DNA of 64,000 nt, taken from positions 22,608-86,607 of the forward strand of contig VZRS01002382.1 in assembly GCA_013398055.1 (NCBI GenBank), written 5' to 3'. Positions 1 through 11,900 of this stretch are shown here, piece after piece (the first letter of the stretch is position 1; each line of letters opens with the position of its first letter). Under the pieces are notes generated by a model that saw only the letters and a program-made list of their open reading frames with translations, was not told where the DNA came from and ran no database searches. Position numbers and translations under genes: made by a program. This DNA comes from Ifrita kowaldi (Eukaryota > Chordata > Aves > Passeriformes > Cinclosomatidae).

Positions 1-1524
1 GGGATTGGATGGGGAGGCTGTTCTTTGTAAACCACACACCACCGGCAGCCTTGGAGGAGATGGACAAAGGGATTAAGTAAGGATTTCTATGATAACCAAG
101 ACTGTGGACTAGATCAACCAAAGCAGAGGAGACTCAGGTACTAAGGGAAAATATCCTGTTAGGACAGGACAGCACATACACAGCCTTTATGACCGAGTGA
201 GCCTCTGTTTAAGTCTGTGATTCACTTCGTCCTGCCAGCTCTGCTGTGAGAGTGCTGCCCTTTGTCAAAACATTGATAATAAAGACAATAAGAATGTTAT
301 CTTAAATTGTGACCCCCAGCTGCTAAATTAATGTATGCTGAAACCCTGGGGTTTGCAAAGCCCACTGAAGCCAGTGGAAAGATTCCTGTTGACCTCAGCA
401 TGAATCAGTCTCAAATGGAAATGGAGCTCCAGTTCCAGTGGCTGGTCTCATCTCCATGCAAACTAGTCCTGGGAGAGATCCCGTACCAGCCATGGCATTT
501 GCTGGGTGATAAAGCTATTGCTGATAAGGCCAAATATTGTACCCTGAAGTGGGGATGGGATGAGTTTATTCAATCCCATCAGTCACCTGCATCTAAACTA
601 ATGCCCCTCTGCTCCTCTGGTACTCAAAGGGGAGAAATCAGCATTTCATCTGCAACTCACCACTCCAAAATGGACATCTCAAATAGGTCAGATGATTCAC
701 ACTCTTCCCATCAATAAAGCATGAAGTAATTTTCTCAGATTCAAACATGTGGTTGGAAGAACATCACTCTAAGCATCTTCATTAGACAGGCTTCCAAAAT
801 GTTGTCTTTTACAGCTGAATGCCAAATCAAACAGCAAAGTCAACACAAGATCCTAATGGAGACAGGTTCAGACAAACCCAGTTGGTTTTGAGTTGTCTTG
901 CATGAACTACAGAGCTTTGCCTGAGTAAAATTTTATATTAACAATTTAAAAATATTCCAGTGACATAGACAGCCTTTGAGGTGCCCTGCTCTGGTTACAT
1001 GTTCTGGATCGCAGGCCCAAAATGGTCTCAGGCATATTAGAAAGATAATAACAATAAATGGACAAGAGGCTTCAAGTTACTGCCACTAATTAGTTCTCAG
1101 AAAGCTCTCATCCCACTGGTGAACAGAATAGGGGGAAATTCAGCACCAAATTCAAACCTAACTGGACATGTCTACAACAGAGTCTAGACTCCCATTATAC
1201 TCAGTGGAGAGTGACTCAATACAGGCAACAGAGACAGGAAATCACTTGTCTAAATGTAGGTATCTGATTTAAGAGTGACTTGGATTACATTCTGTTGGCT
1301 GTAGAAAATCCTTTTCCAAGTCAGGAATTTGGCTATCAGCTCCAATGCAGTCACGACACAAAAAACCCCACCTAAAATTAGGAAATTGCTGATGAATCTC
1401 ATCCACTAGAAATTGCCCACGTGGTTGCCCAGCAATAGCATCCTTATCTGGTTCTTATCCTGACAGGATACAGTGTGATGAGATGTGCCATGTCCTGAAC
1501 CATTACAACTGTTGTGTCAGGAAA

Positions 1525-1999
1525 GAATCATTGAATCAAAAAATCATTTAAGGTGGAAAAAAACTCTAAGATCACTGAGTGCAATCATTAACCCAGCACT
1601 GCCAAGCCCGTCACTAAACCATGTCCCCAAGTGCCACATCTTCCTGTTTTTTAAATTCCTCCAGGGATGGTGACTCTACCACTGCCCTGGGCAGCCTGTT
1701 CCAATAACTGATAACCCATTTAATAAAGATTTTTTTTCTAATATCCAATATAAATCTCCCTGGGTGCAACTTGAGGCCGTTTCCTCTTGTCCAATCACTT
1801 ATTCCTTGGGAGCAGAGCCCGACTCCCACCTGGCTGCCCCCTCCTGTCAGGGAGTTGTAGAGAATGAGAAGGTCCCTCCTGAGCCTCCTTTTCTCCAGGC
1901 TGAGCCCCCCAGCTCCCTCAGCTGCTCCTCATCGAACCTGTGCTCCAGACCCTTCCCCAGCTCTGTTGTCCTTCTTCAGACATGCACCAGCACCTCATA
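1525..1999 (-). mobile_element. CR1 LINE fragment, antisense
   Basis: The left edge reads like the reverse complement of a CR1 3' tail (GAATCATTGAATC). It runs through the reverse complement of the RT C-terminus: on the minus strand, frame 1614-1829 encodes the CR1-type residues FILDIRKKIF and YWNRLPRAVVESPSLEEF. It is 5'-truncated near 1999. Confidence 0.88.
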
Positions 2000-2699
2000 C
2001 TAAGATTAGAATCCAAACAAAATAAATTTGAACTAGTAACTTAATTTTTAAGTGAAGTTTCTCTATACATTTTTATTCTTTGTTTAAAGCAACACCTTTC
2101 AAAATGGTCAGGAGAGGTTTTATACGTGTGGGTTTGTTCATACTGAGAATGAAAACATACTGAAACTTCGACATTTGCCATGAAATGGAAATGCTGAGTT
2201 TCAGACAGCTCAAGAAAATTCAGCAAAGCCCTAAAAAGTGTTCAATGTCTTTAGCACAACCAAACCCATAAACTGGCTCCGCAAGGGCACATGTGAGTAC
2301 CACTGCCAGTCTTTGTTGTGCCAGTCTGATCATCACATCCCCTTCCACCAGATGTTTCTGGGATGACAGTCCAGACAAATTACCTCAAACATAATAGAGC
2401 CCTGAAGTATTTGAAAAACTCTATTCAGAATCACAGCTTCTAACTTGGCACTTATCTCAAAATATTCCTGACTGTCAGCAGCTATTAAAAACAAGAATAA
2501 CAATGGCTATTTCCATAATAGCTGTATTTTGAAATCTCAGAGCACTTAGTGAACTTAACAGACATATCTGAGATGTATGGATTAATATAATCTATCGAGG
2601 AATGCAGACATGTTTGGGGTAAGAACAGGATTTCTGGTGTTAAATATTCTATAAGGAAATACAGATAAGGAATGAATACAGACAAGGAAGGAGATTCCT

Positions 2700-2835
2700 G
2701 AAGGTAGGAACACCTTCCACTAGACCAGGTTGTTCCAAGCCCCATCCAACCTGGCCTTGGACACTTCCAGGAATGGGGCAGCCACAGCTTCTCTGGGCAA
2801 CCTGTGCCAGGGCCTCACCACTCTCACAGTAAAAA
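2700..2835 (-). mobile_element. CR1 LINE short fragment, antisense
   Basis: It contains the antisense CR1 3' segment from ACACCTTCCACTAGACCAGG through CTGTGCCAGGGCCTCACCAC. The extreme 3' tail is not visible on the left side and the 5' end is truncated. Confidence 0.85.
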
Positions 2836-3734
2836 CATAAACATAATGCCTTTGGACTGCTCAGTCTCCCTAGTAATGATCATACTCTAATGAGAAATCC
2901 ATACCACTTGGTGAATGTCTCAATCACTTTCAACATGCTGTGTAACTGCCACTTATGCAAGGCAAAATTACAGAAAAAAACCCAAGTGTTTTGCACTTGC
3001 TAAAAGTGCAAAAAGTACCTAAAATACTTTTAGATCGAATAATCTAAGCTGGAAGGAAAATACAGAAGAAGGCTAGGAGGGACCTGACATGTTTAGCTGA
3101 GGAAAAGGTTGCAAACACAGAAAACTTTGGCTTCTCCTTTTCCATAATTTTTCATCATTTTCAGTCTTGTCAGCATGAATAATATTGTTGATTTTTGCTC
3201 TGATTTAGAAGCAGCTGCATAATACAAAACAAAGCTGAAAATCAGCTGAAAGACCATTCATCTATTTTGCTTGTAGTTGAAACACTCCTCACAGCTGCAG
3301 ACAAGTAACTGGGTTGACTGTAATTCCATAAACTACATCTGATCAGCATATAGTTCAGGTTTGGGGGGATTTTTTAAGAAATCTCTTAAAACCCACAACC
3401 AAAAAGTTACTTATGTGTTATAGCAAACATCTTTCTAGATGGCATCACGGGTGCCAGAGCTTCTTGTCTGATTTTGTACAGGCATCAATCTTCTCTGCTC
3501 ATTCCTTCTGTTTATTTCTGTTCTGGGAAACTAGCTCTGGCCCATGCTAACTCCTAAACTGCACCTGGAAATTGTGTAGGAGAACTGTAGTTTGCCAAGG
3601 ATCCAAGACAGAGTAATCTGCCTAGTGCAAGGTGTCCCTAATCACCCAGTTTGGGAGGGTAACAGGAATTCAAAATAGGGCACGACCAGATCACACCAAA
3701 AGGCCTCCAACCAGCAGAAAAACCCTGCCACATA

Positions 3735-3945
3735 AAATCATAGAGTCATAAATGGTTTGGGTTGAAAGAGACCTTAAAGATCATCTCGTTTCAGCCCCTG
3801 CCATGGGTAGGGACACCTTCCATTATCCCAGATTGCTCCAAGCCCCATCCAACCTGGCCTTGGACACTTCCAGGGATGGGGCAGTCACAGCTTCTCTGGG
3901 TAACCTGTGCCAGGGCCCCACCACCCTCACAGGGAAGAATTTTAT
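3735..3945 (-). mobile_element. CR1 LINE 3' end, antisense
   Basis: It starts with the reverse-complemented tail (AATCATAGAGTCATAAATGG), continues with GGTTTGGGTTGAAAGAGACC and ends at CACCCTCACAGGGAAGAATT. It is a truncated, non-coding 3' fragment. Confidence 0.9.
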
Positions 3946-4893
3946 GCAAAAACTATGTGAAAAGACAGCTAAACAATCAAATAATATCCAGTTAAAAGCA
4001 AACAGAGAACATTCTCTGTTTTGAGTGAGGCACCTTTGCCTTGCTCTATTAAGAATAACAATAATTTTAAAAATAAATAAAAAAAAGTTTATCATTTTTT
4101 CAGGTTGGTCTCCAAACCTTGTACCTAGGAAGCAGCAGCTTTTCCACAAACTAATTATGCTCTTTTATCTTATCTGGTGTGGATGTGTTATTTTAAGTTA
4201 TTTTAAGTCCATTAGGGATACAGCAAAACCAATAACGGAACTCTTTATTGATATTCACATTCAGACAACTGAATTAAAGTTGCAGCCAATACTATCAATG
4301 GAGTCTAGAGAGAGATTAGTTGGTCAAATGGAGCAGGCAGACTGCATTGTCCAAATAAAAGTCTTACATACTCCACTGAAGAAAACTTCACCTAGATGGT
4401 GAATCATTAAATCCTGCCACTAAGCAAATGCACTTCCCTTCACCTGTGGGTTACCCAGTAACTGGCAATTTAGCAGCAATAAACTTATTTTGATGATTAA
4501 CCTCGCCAATCCACAGGCACTTGCTTTTCCAAAGAGCTGACCTTTTCCTACAATATTATTTTTGACATGCGATGGCTCTTTACCCTCTGTTACTGTCAGT
4601 ATTTGAATGTTCAGTTTTCAAATTATTATAGAAGGTGGAGGCACCAACACCCTCTGTTAAGATTTCCTCACACTTTCCACAATGAGGTCTTGCTATGCTG
4701 GAACTTTCAAGCTGAAATTTCCTTTGGCACATTTGTTTCTCTCTCAAATTGCAACAAACTCCATAATTCAGTTTTGGGCTAACTTTGTTCAGATCAGTGT
4801 GGCTTCATAAAAATCAATCATTTTTGATTCAGAAGTTCTCTGTCCTTGCTGGCAGAGAATCTCTGTCTTTCACATCAGAAAGACACAAGAGAA

Positions 4894-5043
4894 CTGCCCC
4901 ACCCCTGGAAGTGTTCAAGACCAGGTTGGATGGGGCTTGGAGCAACCTGGGATAGTGGAAAGCGTCCCTGTCCATGGCAGTGGGGTTGGATTCAATGACC
5001 TTTAAAAGGTCCTCCCATCTTAAACTATTCCATGATTCTATGA
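4894..5043 (+). mobile_element. CR1 LINE 3' end, sense
   Basis: Sense-oriented CR1 tail: CTGGAAGTGTTCAAGACCAG, then GGGGCTTGGAGCAACCTGGG, ending in CCATGATTCTATGAA. Confidence 0.9.
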
Positions 5044-5620
5044 ACATAAAAAGAGCAAAATCAGTAGAATGTACCATGCTCCATTTTCCAGAAAAAAAAG
5101 GCTCTGTATTTCCAGGTTTTCCCGAGTTCTAGCTTGGATATATTTGTCTCCCAATTTAGGGAAATGCTGTGTATGGCAATAAATCAAACTCTACTTCCAA
5201 TGCTGAAAGCTGAAAACATGTAAGAGCACTGCTCTGTTCTCTTAAAGCAATGTGAAGAGCTTGAAACACTCTGCAAACAATTGGGATTTTCACAAACCTG
5301 CAGAAAAAACAGGAATGGAAATCAAACTTCCTGGCTCCTGTGCCCTAACCATAAGACTGAATTTTTTTCCTAGTCTTGCAGTTTCCACAAGTTCAAGGTG
5401 AACTGAGTGATAAGGAGATCTGCTTGGGGCAGAAGGTATCGGAAAGCAGAGTGTGCTGGGATTTTGTGTGACTCTCAATCCTCAGCTGCATCTCTCCGTG
5501 AGCGTTTGGTGTGAGAAGGCTCTGTCCCTAAGTGCTGCTCAGCTCTTTTGTCCTCACTGATGTGTTTTCTTTTCTTCCCTCTGGAACAGACTTCAGTGGA
5601 GCTGTTTTCAAAAAGGGACC

Positions 5621-5644
5621 AAAAAAAAAAAAAAANAAAAGAGA

Positions 5645-5670
<26 letters not shown>
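5621..5670 (+). repeat. Poly(A) tract containing one ambiguous base
   Basis: About 50 bases are almost entirely A, interrupted by a GAG-like break at 5640-5643 and by the only N I noticed in the window (5636). Its length and the N suggest an unresolved homopolymer. A retroposon tail is possible, but I see no recognisable element body to the left. Confidence 0.8.
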
Positions 5671-5675
<5 letters not shown>

Positions 5676-6360
5676 GGCAGTGTGAGAAAGACAAAAACAA
5701 CCCAGCAGGTTTTACAGTAAAAGAAGCCATTTAGTTACTAAGCCTTGGTTTGTTACTGTAATATCTGGGCTGTTAAAAACCTCCCAGTCCCTGTAGTTAA
5801 CAATCCTAATACAGCTGAAACTGGGCTGAGCAAGCCTTCTGGAGATACTTCCCTCTTTACATTAGCTGACACTGATTAATAACTTCATTTACAACTTATC
5901 CAGCCTCTTTTCTATGCTCTTCTGATTGGATTTGTATTCAGCTACCACTTCTGCTCTTATTGCCAGACCATAACTGCACTTACATTATTTTCCCAGGAAC
6001 AGTTCTCTGACTCTTCCTGGTCTAAAAGTGACATTATCCCTTGACTTTCAGGCTTTTTGCTCAACTAAGATATTTCCAGATGAAATTTTTGTTATGTGCC
6101 CTGGCTGGCAAAGTTAAAGATACTGATGTAAGACCTTATGAACTTACAGGCCCTTCCAACCTACAGCATTAGATGCACGAGGATAAAATCCACTTGCTCT
6201 AGAAGCAGCCTAAGGTGACTACACTCTCAAGTTACACCTCTTAGGTAAATATCTTATGTTAGTTGACGTAAGTCTGTGCCACCATTCTGGCCACAAAAAT
6301 CCATGCTTCAATTAATCACAATTTATTGGGATTGCTTCAATTTCTCATAGTATCCCATAA

Positions 6361-6637
6361 TTCACAGAGTCACGGAATGGTTTGGGTTGGAAGAAACCTT
6401 AAGGATCATTTTGTTCCAACTCTTTGCCATGGGCAGGGACACCTTCCTCTATCCCAGGTTGCTCCAAGCCCCGTCCAGCCTGGCCTGGAACATTTCCAGG
6501 GATGGGGCAGCCACAGCTTCTCTGGGCAACCTGTGCCAGGGCCCCACCACCCTCACAGGGAAGAATTTCTTCCTAATACCCATTCTAAATCCACCCTCTT
6601 TCAGCTTAAAGCCACTTCTCCCCGTCCTATTCCTTAC
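6361..6637 (-). mobile_element. CR1 LINE 3' fragment, antisense
   Basis: It begins with the reverse-complemented tail (TTCACAGAGTCACGGAATGG) and keeps the CCATGGGCAGGGACACCTTC and AGGGAAGAATTTCTTCCTAA segments. It extends about 80 bases further 5' than most neighbouring copies. Confidence 0.9.
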
Positions 6638-7700
6638 AAGAAACTTTCCACAACTCTTTTCATGCTGGAGTGTGGGCACAAGCACTGTTGCAAGCAGGTT
6701 CTGATCACTCCATTGCAAGCTGAATTTGCAGGAGATAATTTTTACAACGGACTTGTAAGGACAGATGCAGCCTTCCCCAGACTCACCAGATTTATTCCTC
6801 AGCCATATAATGGTCACTTTATTCGCTGGATTACGGCATCATGAAATACTAGGCTGAGAGTTAGACTTTCTTCCTTTAAGAAAAAGTGGAAATAGCCACT
6901 TTTGAGGAAGAAGGCTTGGCATTAACATACTTGTAAAGTTTTCACAGAATTTTGCAGGTTTTCTAGTGACTTGAGATATTTTTCAAAGAAGCTGGTTTTA
7001 AAGTTAATGCTTCAAAACAAAGAAATAACCTGTATTTCCAGGTTCTTCCCTTGCAGAGCCTGTGGCTGCAGAGCCATCTTGTGGGGGAGACTCAGATGGT
7101 TCAACCAGTGACAGACTTGTAAATTACTTTTATTTTTTCACATGCTGTGGCTTGCTCAGACAGCAAAAAGTCTAGGCAAGACATCCTGCTCACCCCAGCA
7201 TCTGTTTCACTCACCTCGGAGCATCAACGAGTCTTCTCACTCTGTAGAGATTCCCAAACTCCCTGAGAGCTGAAACTCAAGCCAATATTCCCCTCATCTT
7301 TGCCTAATTAAATACTCCCAGTTAGGAGGATTTTGGAAATGTTTCTGCCTCGAGGTTTCATCAGGTCTGTTTGAAAATAAGAAGATGCCATCTAAATTTC
7401 ACAAACTGAACGAATGTTTCTACAAATGGATGCAGCGCCATGTACAACAAGTGCAAGGCTCTGAAATTAAGGCAGATAATTGGTTCCTTACATGCTTTTT
7501 ATTGGGGGAAGAAGACAGAGAATAGGGAAAAATCCTCTCATCGGAGCGGCTAAACGTTCCATCCACTTCTGGAGGCATCACTACAGAGTGCTGAGCCTGG
7601 AAAATGAGAACTGGAATCCTCTAGCAGTGCAAGACGTGGGATCACAGCTGCAGGTGGGGATAAAGTACCGTCAGGAACAGGGTGCTGGGAGCCAGGGGGA

Positions 7701-8176
7701 TCCCTGGGCAGCAGGACAAGGAGCTACTAGAGAAGGTCCAGTGGAGGCCACAAAGATGATGAGGCATCTGGAGCATCTCTCTTATGAGGAGAGACTGGGC
7801 CTTATGCAGGAGCTGGGCCTGATGAGTCTGGAGAAGAGAAGACTGAGAGGGGATGCCAAAAATCTCTATAAGTACATCCAAGATGGCTGCCAGGAGGATG
7901 GTGCCAGGCTCTTTACGGTGGTGCCCAGCAACAGGACGAGGAGGAATGGCCATAAAATGAAACACAAGTTCCACCTAGACATGAGGAAGAACTTCTTCAC
8001 ATTGAGGGTGGCAGAGCACTGGAAGAGGCTGCCCAGGGATTTTGTAGATTGTCCCTCTCTGGAGACATTCCAAACCCACGGGGACACGTTCCTGTGTCAC
8101 CTGCTCCAGGTGACCCTGCCTTGGCAGGGGGATTGGGCTGGATGGTCTCCAAAGGGCCCTTCCAGCCCCAACTCAC
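7701..8176 (+). mobile_element. CR1 LINE fragment with RT C-terminal remnant, sense
   Basis: The sense strand still reads through CR1 RT C-terminal-type sequence: residues EHLSYEERLGLMQELGLMSL, then the segment with MRKNFFTLRVAEHWKRLP. It is followed by the 3' UTR-like part ending in CCCTTCCAGCCCCAACTCAC. The 291-codon frame at 7480-8355 is the shadow of this element. It belongs to a subfamily different from most other copies here, since it has GGCAGGGGGATTGGGCTGGA before the end. Confidence 0.9.
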
Positions 8177-8262
8177 AGAATCACAGAATGGTTTTTGTTG
8201 AAAGGGACCTTAAAGACTATCTCATTCCAACCACCCTGCCATGGGGAGGAGCATCGTGTATG
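8177..8262 (-). mobile_element. CR1 LINE 3' terminal stub, antisense
   Basis: It starts directly at AGAATCACAGAATGGTTTTT and runs to CCTGCCATGGGG. It lies immediately against the 3' end of the preceding sense CR1, so two CR1 3' termini converge. Confidence 0.8.
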
Positions 8263-8549
8263 TATATAAATTTATATATGTATATAAAGACCTACATCTC
8301 TACACATGTAAATGTGTATGCACGCAGGTTCATATATTTTCCACTGTCAGCCTGAACAGCCAAGGTGGAGAGAAGGATGAAACCAATGGTGCCGTTTTGT
8401 GTTTCCATAAATTTTGTGACTTCTGCCTGCGATTACTCTGTGATTCTGTCTGTCCCCAGCGAGGGAGGGCTTTACTGTTGGCACAATTTCGATCTTAAGA
8501 GTCTGATCGGTATTAGCTGAGATCTAATTTTACAGGACAAGAATTAACA

Positions 8550-8554
8550 CCAAT
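8550..8554 (+). promoter_or_regulatory. CCAAT box upstream of the zinc-finger gene
   Basis: A CCAATCA motif lies about 310 bases 5' of the predicted start codon and 150 bases before the CpG-rich sequence begins. It is only a motif match. Confidence 0.3.
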
Positions 8555-8859
8555 CAAAATTGCTTGAACAGAGACTAGGTTTCGCAGAGCATTCGAACAA
8601 TTCCGCCTAGGACTGGGGACGCCCTGGCCCAGCCGGACGATGAAACGCAGTTTTTAAACCACTTAAAAGCAGGTCTAAGACTGAGTTCTAACCCACATGT
8701 GAAAGCCTCAGAACGCAGCCCCCGCCCCACACACTCCTCAGGCCGCGCCTCCCGCCTCTCCCTCAAATCCGGGGAGGCCGGGGCACCGCCCCCCGCCCCA
8801 CTACGCAGGCGCGCAGGGCCGCTGGTTCGAGTCTGGCGCGGGGACGGACGGGTCGGGAG

Positions 8860-8926
8860 ATGCCGACGGAGCTGGGAGTGCCGCAGCCGGCCGGGGAGGG
8901 AATCCCGCAGCCGGCCGCAGACAGCG
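8860..8926 (+). CDS. Zinc-finger gene exon 1
   Basis: It encodes 22 residues plus one base of codon 23, rich in Pro, Ala and Gly and encoded by the CpG island. The donor is G|GTAAGT. The start context GGGAGATGC has a purine at -3. Exon 1 is the least certain part of the model because no homology anchors it; the phase match to exon 2 is the main support. Confidence 0.65.
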
Positions 8927-11900
8927 GTAAGTGCCGGCTGTCCTCGGCGGGGATCCAGCGCGGCTCCCGTGGGAGCGGCGGTGCCCGAGTGACCGCGGAA
9001 AACGGGGATGGCGGGAAAGGGGCGAGTGTGCGGGGCCCGCCGAGCTGTGCGCATGCGCACTGGGGCGCTGTGTGGATTATGGTGGACGCGGTGCCTTAGG
9101 ATTTTTTTTGGGAATTGCGATAATTTGGGTCTGTTTCTGTTCGCAGAGCCGGAGGTGTTTGAGACTGTGCTACCAATCACTATCTTTGTGCTGAGCGATG
9201 AAGATTTTCTCCAGGATGATGATAAGGACCAGGAAGTGTCCATTCCCGAGGTGGAGCAGGAGTTTAAATTAAACATTTGCCTGAAAAATGAAGTGGAACA
9301 TTCAAACGACAGTAGCAGTGTAGGCAACTGGCATGCAAACAGGACTGTTTCAAATGCAGATAATTGTGTTAAATACTCTGCGGATAAATGTTCTGCTGAG
9401 AGTGTGTGTAACACATCAAAATTATCTGCAAGTGATGGGTGTGATGCAGGCACGGATAAATACGGTCAAAATTGCATGTTACCTACAACATCTTGCAAAA
9501 CAGAGCTTCCAGAGATCATCAAATACAGCGATGGAGTATATTGTGGTGGTAATGATGGCTTTCAGAAGATTCCTCCTCTCCTGTCCTCTGCTGACAGTGA
9601 CAGAGCTGACACTGTCGAGACGAGCAAATCGTGGACGGTGGTGGTGGTACCCAAACATGAAGAAGAACCTGTCAGTGTTGCAACTGTTCCTTTTGACAGC
9701 ACTCCACAGAAACAACCAGAAATCCACAAGGAATTTGAAATAATTGTTAAAATGGAAGGTAATGTATTAATAAGATTAGTGCAAGCGTTTAAGAAATACG
9801 GTAAAATACGGTAAATCTCGAGTTTTTGAAATAAGAAATTGTATAGAAATGCTATGAAACCAATTTCTTTCAGAGTAAATGCTTCAAGTTAGATTAATAA
9901 ATGCAGCAGAAGGAAAATATTGACTGGAGTCTGCTTAGTTCTTTCACAGCCTCCTGTGAAAGGTAGTGAAACTAAAAGAAGTTGGTACTTTTTCATTCTC
10001 CGGCAGTGAGCAAAAGAGTGGCCTTTCATCAGGAAATATTCTGAAAATAATGCAGAAAAAGCATTGTATTTGTGAGAATGAAGCATTAGCAAAGTTTGGA
10101 TCCAGTACTTTGATAGGAATTCTGGCATAAACCTGTTTTGTTGAAAACTGGATGCAGTGTTGTTCTGTGAAATTCAGAACCTCGAGTGAAAACAGACAGT
10201 GGGAAGGAACGAGGCTTCTAGCTAGGAACGGCATTTAAATGTTGGGGGCAGAGGGTGGCATGAAGAGAGGTGTTAGGGAAAAAAAATGGAGAGAGGGAAA
10301 TTATAAGGAAGCAGAAGTAATGAAGAGCAAGCAAGTCATAAGGCAATTTGGGATTATTACTACGAATTAATCATGAATATTTGTGATTGTATGAAATATG
10401 ACTTTTTATATCTCCTTGTAGATTCTGATTCCTCAAAGAATGGAGATAATGAAATTGATAACAGGAAAATAAGCAAATTTGAAGATGAAACTCTGAGTTC
10501 TCTTTTGGAACATGGCTTGAAAGAAGAAGAGAAATTTACCTATAATTGTTCTGATCCATTTCTTAATGGATGTTCTCCTGCTTTTAAAGAAGTTCTGGAA
10601 GATGTAGGGAAACGTGAGATGAATGCTTTCACTTCTGCTGAATCAAATACTACTGAAGAGCATATTTACAAGATGTTAACACCATTCCCTAAGAAAAGAT
10701 ACCAACAACAAAAAGTTGTTTCTTCTCACGCAAGCTCAAAAGAGTTCCAGAGCCAGCAAGGTTTAACATGGCTGAATGATAGTGTGACCATCACACCTCT
10801 TCCTAGAACGTCATCTTCTACAAAGGAGAATGAAAGATGGAGTTTCAAGTGCAGGTTTTGTAGTTCTGTGTATAAATGCAGTGTGCACCTGAAGAAACAT
10901 ATTTATTCAGCTCATAAAGATAAAAAAATACATAAATGCTGTTTTTGTAAAAGAACTTTTTTCTTTTCTTTCAATCTTAAGAATCACCTTAAATTTCATA
11001 AGAAGATTGCTAGGTTGCAAAAAGCAAGAAAAAATAGAATAAATGCAAGAAAAGGGAGGCAGAAAGGATCTGAAGAAGGAGAATCTGAGACCAAGAAAAA
11101 AGAAAGTAAATACAAGAAGTTTTTCATTAAAATTGAAAGGGACTTTACACATCTGGATGTGCCAGTTAGCTTTTCCTGCAGAATTTGTTTCTTTGCTTCA
11201 TCAAATCCTAGAAGTTTTATTCATCACATGAAGGGACATAAGGAGAGACCACCTTACCAGTGCCCTCAGTGTGATTACTCCTGCAGCAGCTTATCCTACC
11301 TGTTAAATCACATGTACTGGCATGCTGGCTACAAGCTCTATCAGTGCAGGTTCTGCACCTTTTTTTCATTGTATTTTGCAAGCATGGTGAGGCACAGCCA
11401 TGTCCACACAGGGGATAAACCATATTCCTGTGAGCTCTGCCAGGCAGCATTCACCAGCACCTCAGGGCTGGAGAGACACAGGAGGATACATGCAGCGACA
11501 GAAACGTGCCAAGGACAGCAACGCAACTGCCTGAGTGGGAGAAAGAGAACTGAAAGACCTCTAAAGAACTACACATGTGATGAATGTAACCTGGTGTTCT
11601 ACACTAAAGGACATCTCAGCTTTCACAAGAAATTTCATGAACAGTTAAAGGCTAATGGTTATACAAGTCAGAGCAGTAAGTACTGTAAAAGCAAAATATG
11701 CAAAGCTGATTGTGATTCTCAGGGTCATGTTTCTCACTCTCTTTTTGGTAGAGAAAATGATTGTCTGGGTGGGGGAATCTTGGCTTCAGAAGTAGAGTTT
11801 GAGCAAGCAGGTGATGTGTGGGTCAGTAAGAAAATATGCCCTGGAAAGAAATTCCTTGAAAACAGCCATGGAAGCAACAGCCTGGCTGTTACTGGGAATA

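Larger units (their letters stand above)
1..8549. other. Upstream intergenic region, no gene found
   Basis: Outside the CR1 copies and the poly(A) tract listed separately, this stretch shows no splice-bounded coding exon, no RNA gene and no CpG island. The open frames are short and either overlap CR1 copies or sit in AT-rich unique sequence. The 128-codon frame at 331-717 has no recognisable domain and no promoter context. About 8257-8340 is an AT-rich stretch with alternating TATA/TGTA steps that looks like a decayed microsatellite. Confidence 0.6.
8700..9090 (+). promoter_or_regulatory. CpG island, promoter of the zinc-finger gene
   Basis: This stretch is strongly GC-rich with dense CpG in an otherwise AT-rich neighbourhood. 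It contains GC boxes (CCGCCCC near 8790) and covers the predicted first coding exon and part of intron 1. No TATA box is evident, consistent with dispersed CpG-island initiation. The transcription start cannot be fixed from sequence. Confidence 0.75.

Noticed and set aside
5532..5720. Lys-rich open frame
   Set aside because: The lysines come from the poly(A) tract.
6326..6844. 172-codon plus-strand open frame
   Set aside because: It runs across an antisense CR1 fragment; similar GMGSHSFSGQPVPGPHH text recurs at other CR1 copies such as 45180-45611 and 48508-48726.
7480..8355. 291-codon plus-strand open frame
   Set aside because: It reads through a CR1 3' region and then a second CR1 in reverse; it is a transposon remnant.
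9008..9146. Alternative start reading unspliced into exon 2 of the zinc-finger gene
   Set aside because: Intron 1 has a strong GTAAGT donor and TTCGCAG acceptor in phase with an upstream ATG; the unspliced N-terminus is unlike the rest. Kept as the alternative only.
8575..9453. 292-codon minus-strand open frame over the zinc-finger promoter and exon 2
   Set aside because: It is antisense to a CpG island and a real coding exon, has no domain, and its length is explained by GC-rich composition.
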